DNA of 64,000 bases from positions 32,563,149 through 32,627,148 of the forward strand of contig CM034240.1 in assembly GCA_019916065.1 (NCBI GenBank), read 5' to 3'. The notes beneath the pieces were generated by a model. It had not been told where the DNA came from and searched no databases. It saw only the letters and a program-made list of their open reading frames with translations. Made by a program: the position numbers and the translations under genes. Position 1 is the stretch's first letter, and each line of letters starts with the position of its first letter. Shown here one piece after another: positions 15,301-25,527 of this stretch. This DNA is from Vitellaria paradoxa. Its lineage: Eukaryota > Streptophyta > Magnoliopsida > Ericales > Sapotaceae.

Positions 15301-17100
15301 CCTTTCTAGGCAGAGCCGTAGAATAGAAGAACAAGGGATAAACATTTCATCAGCAGCTTTAGACCCTGAAAGGTAGTCTAGGGCGCACTTACCGGTCCCA
15401 GAATGTGTGCCCTTGCAAAATACGGAGCACGGAACCATTCATCCAAATACTAGCAGGACCAAATGATCAGATCTACACTTGAATTTTATCAGGAATCTAT
15501 CCCTTGCAGTAATCTTATATTGGATCGGCACCTGCCGCGTGAGTTCAGCAGTAATCTCATATTGGATCGGCACCTGCCGCGTGAGTTCAGCAGTAATCTC
15601 ATATTGGATCGGCACCTGCCGCGTGAGTTCAGTGGGAGACTGAGGTAAGACTTCTTACCTGAGATGGAGTAGGCTCCTGGCTCAGTATAAATTTTTCTGG
15701 AGTAGGATCACTCCTCCTAGTTGCAGAATGGGTAGAGGCAGGTGAAGGGAGATTAACTTGCTTTATAATGAAAAGGCAAATAAAGTTGACTAGGTATTGT
15801 AACTACAAAGGAATACGCGGCAGTTCTTGAGCAATGAATACCTTCAATAAAGTATTCAAGATTCTCACGGGAATTGTTTAAAGATGCTTGGATTTTCGTG
15901 GCAGTCGTAGAGAGCGAAAGAGCAAGAATTTTCACACTTAGCAAAGAAAGAGTACCAACTTAACTCACAGCGGGACTATTTATATGAGGGAGTCTGACAC
16001 GGAAATCCTCCAATATCACTGGAAGAGGGGCTTGATGAGACACTTTGCAGCAGCGCATTTAATGTTTGTCAAGTGCCATTATGACCTTTTCAGTGTGTGT
16101 GCACTCCTTCAATAGCCACGTCAGCAGCACGTGCACGGGGGAGCTTAATGTAGGTTAGGTACCTAGGCCGTAGATATATGGCCAAGGTTTGTTTCTTCAT
16201 ATCCACCGTGGCATAATCACACCCCTCTCATATTGTCGGTTAGCCATGGGAAGATTACATTGTACCATTACAGCGGCAAGGCCTTCTCACGAAGCGCTTC
16301 TCCGCCTCGGACTAGGAACAAGTTCCAGAGATTCCTCTAATGGTCATATCTTCATGCGGGATCACTGGGGGTTCAAGGGATTGATGGCTAGAATCAAGAG
16401 GGACTGTTGAGACTTCCCCAACTAATCTAGAGAGAGATTTTTGGAGAGGAATTCTTATCCTATAGAGTCACGCCAATTCAAGGTTGAATATCTGCCCAAT
16501 GGATACAAAGTCTTGACTCTTGCCCAACAAAGTTCCTTATGTAAAGTCTCCTCCTACGGAGGGTTCAACACTCATCATCCATACTCCTTTACTACGCCCA
16601 ATATATTCTATTTCTCTTGTTCCATATTGCCTTGATTCTCACTAGACTCCAGTGACCCCGCTATAATTGAGGAGCAACATAATTTCCAGAAGGCTAAACT
16701 CCACCAGGTCTAATCCCCTCCTCCCCCCCCCCCCCCCCCCGGGGGGGGCCCAACAAAAACACCTTGTAGCTCCAATAGCTAAGCCTCTAAAGACTTCCTA
16801 TCAAAAACAGAAGCGTATGAGTTATATGAGCTAGAGAACTTGAAGAATTGGATGACACTTCCATGCTATGGTTCTCTCATCTGTAAATAAGAGACAGAAT
16901 GTCATGGTGACCCATTTTTGTAGGTGAATTAAAGCCTTCAATATATTCACGAGTTTTAGACAAGGCCAATGCCATATGTCCTAGTATTGTAGGATCCTCA
17001 GCCACCTGAGGGCCAGCCTTGCCCTTCAAGACTGAGGTCACAAGATGTTTGTGCTCTTTTTTTATTTTTCCGACAGAACAAGGCACTCTGTTTGAAGCAC
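15301..17100. mobile_element. GC-richer LTR-like retroelement remnant
   Basis: Base composition rises sharply compared with both flanks. The region shows no intact frame but has the look of a plant LTR: a stretch with short direct repeats, a GGACTATTTATATGAGG segment near 15,973, and GC-rich CACGTG-containing sequence near 16,130. It resembles in layout, though not base for base, the LTR at 59,934-60,837. A C-run directly followed by a G-run lies at 16,723-16,748. A minus-strand frame at 16,877-17,086 was not recognised. Ends were not located. Confidence 0.35.
15508..15633 (+). repeat. Three 42-bp tandem repeats
   Basis: Three near-perfect 42-bp units, each containing TTGGATCGGCACCTGCCGCG followed by TGAGTTCAGC. 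The units are multiples of three and stay open in one frame, but the surrounding frame is short and unlike any family I know. Such arrays are common inside LTR U3 regions. Confidence 0.8.
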
Positions 17101-17147
17101 ACGGTAAAATAGTTGGTCATTCATATGCAGAATATATTTTTTTCTTT

Positions 17148-17437
17148 AGGGTGTGTTTGGATTGGGAATTTGGAGGGAAAAAGAAATGGTAAGCAGAAGG
17201 GGAAGGAAATATAAAATACCAAATGCATGATTTTATACTTGAATAAATTAAAATATATAAAAAAAATAGAAGGAATTGATCAAAAAGTTAATTATCTAAT
17301 GTTGTTATTTTTAATTTCTCAAATCCTATTGTGTTTTTTCCTTCTATTTTCCATCACTGACCAAATATGATGAGTGTTTTTGAATCCTAATCCCTTTCCT
17401 TTTCGCTTAACATATTTTTAATCCAAACACAATCTTA
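17148..17437. mobile_element. MITE-like element, ~290 bp
   Basis: The ends AGGGTGTGTTTGGATT and AATCCAAACACAATCTTA form an imperfect terminal inverted repeat around a noncoding AT-rich core. Size and structure fit a non-autonomous TIR element. No target-site duplication could be confirmed. Confidence 0.6.
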
Positions 17438-18015
17438 GATCTTGACAAAAATCCACTAATAACCTATTGTTAACAAGTGAGCATGAGAGGAACATGTAAT
17501 ACTCATGTTCTGTCACTTTGCTCTGTATCAAGTCATTGCACATGAGCTCCATTGCTGCAGTAATTTGGGTGGGGGTCACCAAGGATTGTGCGAAGAGGTG
17601 TAGTGATTATCTACCTGCTTCATTTATAGCTCACCTAAACCAGCAAAGATATTCACTATGCAATTTTTATTTTTTTTTTAGTATATCTTCTCTGATTTGA
17701 TGTCAAATCCTAAGTCATTCACATTTCTATTTCCAGTTTCTGCTGGTTAAGTCAGAGAAAAGTGCTTCGAATTCTGTTAAGTATAAATGGGCTGTTGGAT
17801 CCATGAAGAAAGAAGCAGTTGCTTCAGGGCAAACACAATTGTTTTTGATATCTGGATCACCAAGTTTTTAAAGGACCACTTCACAAATGACATAGAACCA
17901 TGTACTATGAATAAGTTTTTCCTGCAACAGAAACTCCAAACGCTTCACAAGAGGTTACTTTGTTACATTTGTATTCTCGTATATATCGATGATACCCAGG
18001 GTTGTATCAAACTAT
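17438..18015. other. Unassigned region with possible coding relics
   Basis: Two stretches look more protein-like than their surroundings: 17,518-17,640 and about 17,735-17,865 (contains KYKWAVGSMKKEAVASGQ in one frame). Neither matches a family I recognise and both are interrupted. They may be exon relics. Confidence 0.2.
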
Positions 18016-18372
18016 GGCCCCGTTTGGTAGCACAAAAATGTGCAAAAATCTACCAAAAGTTGCAAAATAGGTGCTTGGTAAAACCCAACTTTTGCTACTT
18101 TTCTGGTTTACTACAGTAATTTGCTCTGTTCAAAGGTTACTAAAAGTTTTACCAAACGCATAAAAGTTGCTAAAAATTGACAAAAATTTTACCAAATACT
18201 CAAAAGTTGCTAAAAATTACTCAAAGTTGCCAAAATTTACTAAAGACTCAAAAATTACAAAAAGTTGCTAAACTTTGCAACTTGTTTCACCAAATACACT
18301 AAAAATTACAACTAACAACTTTTGACTAAAAATTACTAAAAATTACTAAAAATTATGCTTCCAAACGTCCCC
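18016..18372. mobile_element. MITE family C copy 1
   Basis: Terminal inverted repeats GGCCCCGTTTGG and CCAAACGTCCCC bound a core made almost entirely of AAAATTACTAAAAA / AAAAGTTGCTAAAA words. The same core words and related ends occur at 24,586-25,036. Confidence 0.65.
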
Positions 18373-21300
18373 TATTTGGAAGGCGAAATTTTGGGCCTAA
18401 AAATTTTTATACATGCAGTTTTTTGAATCGCAAAATTACGAATCAAAGTTTTATTCAAAGTAGAGAATACATCAAATATGAAAATTAAACATATATTTTT
18501 CTTCAAGCTGTTGTTTATATTTCATGTGGTTCAAGTAGTTTAGTATCAAAATAAATATTTAAAAAAAACTTTGATATAAAAATTCAAAGTTTAAAAAAAA
18601 TTATAAATACAATAATATATAGAATATAATGAAATATAAATTAAGCATTTGACTTTTAACAAGAAAAAATGTTATTTACATCACACTTGATATTAAAACT
18701 AGGAATGATTTTCTAGAGGATGCGGTTAAAATATTTTCAAAATTTTGGAACCCCATGTTTAGAGATATATTTTTAATTCTTTTTGTTTTTGATCTATTTG
18801 AACTGGAAAAATATTATTGCTAAAATTAAACTGAAAAAAGTAGCAAGTTAGTGGAAAACTCCCCCATTAAACGCCTTTAATATAATTAAGGAATGCATAG
18901 AGACGAGATAGATTGTGGCGAATGAGAGAGAAAGAGAAGGACAACTGTCCAAAATTTATGAGGTAATTTAATGTTTATGTGATCTATATACATATATATA
19001 TAATAAATGGGGGGCCTTAGGTCAACGCCTAAGTTGCCTAAAGGCCTAACCGGCCCCGATGACAACTTCAAGATTTTATAGATCTAGTGAAAGGCATAAC
19101 TTTGACCATCAGGGGAAAGGAAATATGAAGAGCTTTGACAAGGGGAAAATCGTAATTCTACCAACACTCAAAAATCAGATTAGGAAACAATCCTTTGGCG
19201 ATGTTTAACTTGCAATGTTAGTAGAAGCTTTTCTACTAATCCATTTCCTTGCAGAGCACTAGCTAAAAAATTCAAACATGAATGGCTGTTGTAATGTATT
19301 GACAGTATTAGTTTGCTACTCCAAAAACCCACACTATTAACCTCAACTATATTAACTAAAGGTCTTCTCATACATATTTTTTCTGGTGTCACCTTGGCAC
19401 TTCTTTTTTTGCTCCCACAGATGGCATCAATTGTGTTGGGAATTTTCCACACTTGATGATGTGGATGAGGGGCTTAGAGCTGAACATCAGATAGGAACTT
19501 GGACTTTAAAACAAACGAGAGTGAGTAGATGGTGGCCTCTTGGTGACTATAGGCACTTCTATGGCTAAGTCAAGCTTAGTAGAAAGAATTTATAAGAAAA
19601 TCCAATATAACTATGAATTAGTTACCTTTAGGTCTTGAGGTGGGGTTTATATGGAGTGAAAAATTATATGAATCCTATTAGGACTTTGCCTTTTAGGATT
19701 TTGGGTAGGATAGGATTAGAGTGCCAGGTATAATCACCTCATTATTCGGACTCAGAGTACCTTTCCAATTTTTCACCCATATGTGATGTACCTCTTGATA
19801 GCATTTTCAATAAATTTACTTTTTACCTATAAAAAAGTTACCATGCAATGCATTGAATATTCAGAATTTTAATGCTACTGAACTATCTTATATATGTACT
19901 CTTATTCACCATGTTTTTTATGTCTCCTTGTTCTATGTGTATTAGCTTTTGAGAATTTAATGTAGTCTATATTGGGGATGGAGATTAGATGCAAAAATAG
20001 AATATTATTTTCTTTTTTTGTAATGATAACGAATGCTTTTTTTTTTTTTTTTTACTAGTCTTAACTTTATCATGTTTTTGTTTGTCTTATTGCCATGCTC
20101 TTTTTTGCTTTCTACCTCTATAATTTTAATATTACCTCTCCTAGGAAAAATATCTAATTGAAAACTATAGAGATGAAATATGTGCTCTCAAAAAATCCTT
20201 TTTGTATTTTCAAGGCATTGTTGTTCACAAATTCCACATGTAGTCATTTTGCAGGAAAAAAAGTTGATTGATATGCCTTGGTTGTTGGATATGTGCAATA
20301 TATGGTCAAGAAAATGAAGATCATACCAGATCTTTGGTAAGCATGCATGTTTCTCCCTTATTATAATTGCAAATGATTAAGTAGCTTGAGCGAATGTTAC
20401 TGTAAGCTCTTGTTCAGTTGCTTTTATCGATTAGAAAAAAATACAAGTTGGAAGAACAATAATAATTAATCCTTATCTTTGAAAGGTTACAAAAGAATGC
20501 TGTGCCAGTCATAACATTAGGTTGCAAGCTTATGGATGTCCCAAGTGGGTTTTAAATCAGTCATCGGCAGCTACTTATGGACAAGAATTAATCCATTGAT
20601 TCACCCAACGTCGCAGTCCATTGTAGATGACAAGCCAAACGTTTGTTTGTATACGATTTGGCTTCAGTGATATTGCTCGGAGTCCAAGTTTTGACAGCAG
20701 AACTAGCAGATACTTTATTGGCCTTCTCCATCTTGTTGGCATGGAGTCTCCTTGAATCTCATACTGATCTCATGCAGAACTAACGGATACTTTATTGGAC
20801 TTCTCCAAGTCTTTGTCATGTAAATTGTTTTCCTTGTAAAGGCTTTTTTTAGTTACTTGATTGATGGTTCTCCAAAATGATGTCTACACTAACACAAGAT
20901 AAGTAATGTTGGCACCTCAAAATCACAATTAAATAAATTCTCATCCTGGCTATTTGGATCACTTGCATCACCTGTTTTGGCTTTATTACTGCTGCATCTT
21001 GTTTCAAAACAGTGGATGGCATTTTGTTTGATGGTGTCCTAGAATCTTTTTGGGCCTTACTTCTCCGTTGGTGCAATAGCTAATGGTGGGGCACCATTGC
21101 CGAAGCCATCATCTAAATCTATTTCATCTTACAATTTTTCTTCATTAGTGCTAACTTTTGCCCCATGTAAGGATATTTTTAATTTGTCTACCATCCGTGT
21201 CTCTCGTCATAAGTAGCTGGTTGTGAGGTTGTGCATAAGATGTTTTTCATTTTATTTTATTTTTATGGTTTGACACTCCTCATGAGCATTGTATGGTGTA

Positions 21301-21572
21301 ATACCTTAACTATTCCATACAAAAGAAATTATGAAATAGTTAACATAATTAGGAGCGGGGTCTACTTGAAGAGATGTTATATTGTCCTGCATTTTGTTTT
21401 TTGTATAGATGTCCGAATGAACCATTATAAAATTTTTGGAAGTGTCAAGTCAACAATAGCCCAGAAGTTTAAGCTTTTCGAAATTGGATATAGCAATGTA
21501 TATTAAACTATATTTACTCCTCATGAGCAATCCATCTTGCACATAGACTAAAAGAAACTGAACCAAATTGGT
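18373..21572. other. Intergenic region with unassigned fragments
   Basis: No gene could be supported. Short open stretches at 19,386-19,568 (+) and 20,849-21,076 (-) are not recognised. The reverse strand around 21,080-21,120 reads LDDGFGNGAPPLAIAP in one frame and could be a relic of an acidic protein. A C/G-rich GGCCTAACCGGCCCC segment lies near 19,044. Confidence 0.3.
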
Positions 21573-21722
21573 GTACTTGCATAGAAACATTAGAAAATGG
21601 GTCTGATAAGGTATATCAAACTATTTTAGTAGGAAGTGGTAGAATGGGTACTTACATAGAAACATTAGAAAATGGGTCCGACAATATATATCAAACTATT
21701 TTAGTAGGAAGTAATAGAATGA
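21573..21722. repeat. 75-bp tandem duplication
   Basis: GTACTTGCATAGAAACATTA at 21,573 recurs as GTACTTACATAGAAACATTA at 21,648. Both copies continue through AGAAAATGGGTC and CAAACTATTTTAGTAGGAAG with a handful of differences. Confidence 0.85.
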
Positions 21723-22627
21723 CTTTGCTAATAATTCTTATCAAATGTGTAAAGAACTGTCTGAGTCATCAGCCAGTCAGGTAGATTACGGTTGTCACGT
21801 TAGAGCTTTGACCTTAAGTTGATGTTATCCAGAGGGAGAATCCAAATTGAAGTCTAATGTCACTCTCTAGTACATCTTGTGTGCAATTTTTAATTTTGGA
21901 CAAAATTTATGGTATAATTCAGGGTGACAGGAGAATGTGTCTTACAGATTAAGGACTTAAGAATAGCTTTTTTGGGCAAGAAATGTTTGGTTAGGTTAGG
22001 CCATGGTACTTTAACTTTAGCGGCTTTTCTGAATGCTCCGCATAATTAATTTATTTTGTTTTATTCAAATATTTTCTCTTTTGTTTTTTATTTTTATTTT
22101 TTATTTTAGTAAACTACACTTGACACAGAATCTCATTTTGATTCTTCTATTTTCAATTATAATAGTCGATTCCCTAAGCATATGGTCAATATTGAATTAA
22201 GCATTTGTGTCAAATTTATTGACAAAAAATGTCACGTGTCAATTACACATGCTAACACGTGGTTTTTTCTATCACATTTTCTTGACAATTGTTGACAGAA
22301 GGGTTAAATTGATATTTGGTTAGGTTAACTGTTACAATTGAAAGTACGGGGACGAAAATGAGATTTAATGCAAGGGTACAAAATGTAATCCCCCCTTCCT
22401 TTTTTTTTGGGGGGGGGGGGGAAGGTTGGGTTGGTTTGGTTTGAGAGGGTTAGGTATGGAACAGGGAGAATTTGTGCTTGAATGTTCTCTTGAAGTCTGA
22501 TTGAGCAATGTTTATTGTTTTTCTTTTCCATTTTCTTTTTGAAAAGTACTATTTATTTTGTTTGTCGAACGGAAAACAAGGGAAGATAAGGGATATGCAA
22601 TTTCATGGTTTTTTAAACAATTTTCAG

Positions 22628-22990
22628 GTTGACATGGTGATTATCCAAGCAACCACTGGACAGACGGGTGTTCTACCTACCTGGGCATGTACCTCCAATT
22701 GCAGAGTTAAAAGCCTGGAGTCCTATTAATTAGTTCACCAGGTAATTGAAGTGACCAAGTAGTACTTCATCAGTAGTGGGTTTGCATATTTATTCATGCA
22801 AATTCCTTTGCGGATATAATTGCTGTTGAGGCTGTTCCTGTAGACCGCATTGACCCAGGCTTCGTCCAGGAGGGTCTTGTAGAGTTCACTCGGAAGCTAA
22901 GCTTGGCATCAACAGACTTGGAGAAGGATGAAGCCCAAATTGGCGTCGACGTGCACAGTGCCCTGAATTTACAGTTTAAATTCTCGCAGG
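22628..22990 (+). pseudogene. Mitochondrial ATP synthase subunit delta' relic
   Basis: The plus strand encodes pieces of the plant mitochondrial F1 delta' subunit (Arabidopsis At5g47030 family). VDMVIIQATTGQTGVLP begins just after an AATTTTCAG acceptor at 22,627. It is followed, after frame breaks, by [35 protein letters not shown] and [20 protein letters not shown]. The middle (about 22,690-22,795) carries small insertions, stops and a shift of frame. The splice acceptor in front suggests a duplicated gene segment rather than a processed cDNA copy. The N-terminal exons were not found. Confidence 0.75.
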
Positions 22991-23446
22991 CAAGAGTTTT
23001 TTCTTTCAAACCCCCCCCCCTTTTTTTCCCCTTCTTTCCCTTTCTAAGGTCAACTTCAGGGACCTTTTGTTGTTAATGCCATAGAGGCTGCTGCTTTCAG
23101 GTTTGTTTTAGGTTTGCACAAGAACGTTGAAATGAGAGTGATGATGATCCATGTTTTTCTAAGATATGAACTTCATTCCTCAAAGTTAAAATGAAACATT
23201 TGGAAAGAGAAATGCAATGGGGAGACGTGTAATTGTGAGATGAGTTGCTAGCTGTTCCTCGTACCGACCTCTGGAAATCTTTGATTTTACCCCGTGTCAG
23301 TGTTTTGAATCATCTTTCTTTTTGCTGAAACCATGGATATATGGTCTATGTCAGCCTCTTCCTTTTGGTCCCTCAACCAAAAACTAGGCAAAAATGGTTA
23401 AGAACTGTTTGCAAATTTAAAGCTTCGCCACAAGTCAATGTTTGGA

Positions 23447-23662
23447 AAGGGGAGGGAGGGTAGCAAAAGAAAATCAGACGTTTGGTCTCCTAATCAGTAA
23501 ATGAAAAATAATCGTTTTCTTTTTGTTCCCCTACCTTACTAATTATCCTAATTTTCCTTTATCTTTCATGTCTGGAAAGGGGAGGGAGGGTAGTAAATGA
23601 AAATTAATTGTTTTCCTTTTTTTCCCCTACCATACTAATTATCTTAGTTTTCCTTTCATGTC
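23447..23662. repeat. ~127-bp tandem duplication
   Basis: GGAAAGGGGAGGGAGGGTAG occurs near 23,448 and again near 23,575. Both copies are followed by AATTGTTTTC/AATCGTTTTC words and CCCCTACCxTACTAATTATC. The second copy is shorter by an internal deletion. Confidence 0.75.
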
Positions 23663-24116
23663 GTAATCTCTTTTAGAGGTAATTGCCTTTTTATTTCATA
23701 TCTTTCTTAAATTTAAAAAATTTATCTTTACATCCTTATATTTTAAATTGAAGTGAAAATATTAAAAAATTTGTTGAACATTACGGTTTTTACTTTAGAT
23801 AAATTTAAAAATTACATTTAAACTCTATGTATTTTATATTATTTTTTCGTACACTCCTAATTTTTTTTAGTTTTTAATAAGTATTTTTTTATTTGAAAAT
23901 TTAACATTGTTTTACAGCTTTACTTTAGTATAAAGTATAAGAAATATAAAGATAGATTTTTAAAATTTAGAAAGTATAATTTTTATCTTAAGTATAAGAA
24001 GTAGAAAAATTAATTTATTATACTACCAATATATATATACGCATTTTTATTAAAATTATATCATTGTGAAGAGGCTTTTTCTTTTTTTTTTTTTTTCTTA
24101 TATTCTATGATGACTG

Positions 24117-24271
24117 AGAAATGATAAATGTGTTTCACTTTTAGCTTTTAACACTTCAAAAATTAAAATTCATTGTAAGAAAAAATAGAGCTTTTAACAC
24201 TTCAAAAATTAAAATTCATTGTAAGGAAAAACAGAGCGTCAAAAGCTAAAAGTAAATGTATTATCATTCCC
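24117..24271. mobile_element. Small MITE with internal duplication
   Basis: AGAAATGATAAATGTGTTTC plus ACTTTTAGCTTTTAAC at the left pairs with GTCAAAAGCTAAAAGTAAAT plus GTATTATCATTCCC at the right, an imperfect inverted repeat of about 35 bp. Between them a segment of about 47 bp (CTTTTAACACTTCAAAAATT...) is duplicated in tandem. No coding capacity. Confidence 0.6.
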
Positions 24272-24585
24272 TTGGGTTGCAATTATTAAGAATGTAAATG
24301 AATTGAGCTAAATCAGTTAAAAAGAGTGTTTCGAGTTAAATTCACTGAACATACTGAGCTTGCAAAGTCAATTAAAAGGACTCAACGAGCTTTAAAAATT
24401 AATTCGGTTCCTAAATTGATATTGTATAATATATAATATTAATTTATTGAATCAAATTATAACGGAGTTTAATAATATAACAAATTTAAAATCACCAGTC
24501 AGTTTAATAATATAACAAATTTAAAATAGCCAGCCAAATTCAATTCTTTTGTATCTTTTAAGCCCAATTCGAACAAGCGGTCTTA

Positions 24586-25036
24586 GACACTGTTTGTCAA
24601 CTCAACTTTCAGCAAAAGTTGTTAAAATGTTTGGTGGTAAATTGTTAATTTTCTACTCAATAACATAATTTGTTAAATTCAAAAGTTATCAAAAATTACT
24701 AAAAATTGACTAAAATTACTAAAAATTATCTAAGAGTGCCAAAAATTCACCCTTCAAAAGTCAACCACCCAAAAAAATAAAGCTAAAAACTGATACTTGC
24801 TTCCCAAATGTAACTGAAATTGCAACAAGCAAAAGTTATCAAAAACTACTAAAATTACTAAAAATTACCTAAGAGTTGCCAAAAATTCACCCTTCAAAAG
24901 TTAACCCCCCCCCCCCCCCAAAAAAAAGAAAGCTAAAAACTGATACTTGCTTCCCAAATGTAACTGAAATTGCAACTAGCAAATTTTGACCGAAAGAGAC
25001 AAAAAATTGCTCAAGTTTAAACTTCCAAACGGTGCC
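24586..25036. mobile_element. MITE family C copy 2, internally duplicated
   Basis: Ends GACACTGTTTGTCA and CCAAACGGTGCC are related to those of the 18,016 element, and the core uses the same AAAATTACTAAAAA words. A segment starting CAAAAGTTATCAAAAA is duplicated: 24,681-24,830 and 24,831-24,980. The first copy holds CCACCCAAAAAAA where the second holds a run of 14 C and 8 A. Confidence 0.65.
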
Positions 25037-25527
25037 TCATGATTTGTTACTTTTCACACACATCGTATTTGATAGAAAAACATACTCACGTAATCTAGCA
25101 TTTAGCATTCCAATGTGACGACCCTTGGAACCATATCTACTACTATAATAAAAGGGGATCGCACAACAAATTGTGGGCAAAATATTGTTCCATATTGTCC
25201 GATAGTTGCTGTTACCACAACAAAAAAGCCTTACATACAGAGAACCCAATTCCAAAAACATACAATTATTCTTATTCTTCGCAGGCAGCTACGGGGAGAA
25301 CCACCCCATCATTTACCCAAAACACACAAAAGATAAAAGGAACAATATTCTTATTCTTCGCAGGTAGCTACGGGAGAACTACCCCATCAGTTATACCTGA
25401 AACACAAAAGAAGAGAAAGAGAGAACAAATAAAAGGAAGATGCATCAAATGATCTTTCATGTGATAATATGCTTTTGCATGAAAATCAACTCTCTTAAGA
25501 GGTCATTCAGACTAAAAACAAACCTCT

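Noticed and set aside
15508..15633. Short regularly spaced repeats as a CRISPR-like array
   Set aside because: The units are contiguous with no unique spacers and the genome is eukaryotic.
20849..21076. 75-codon minus-strand frame
   Set aside because: No recognisable domain, no splice context and frame breaks on both sides.
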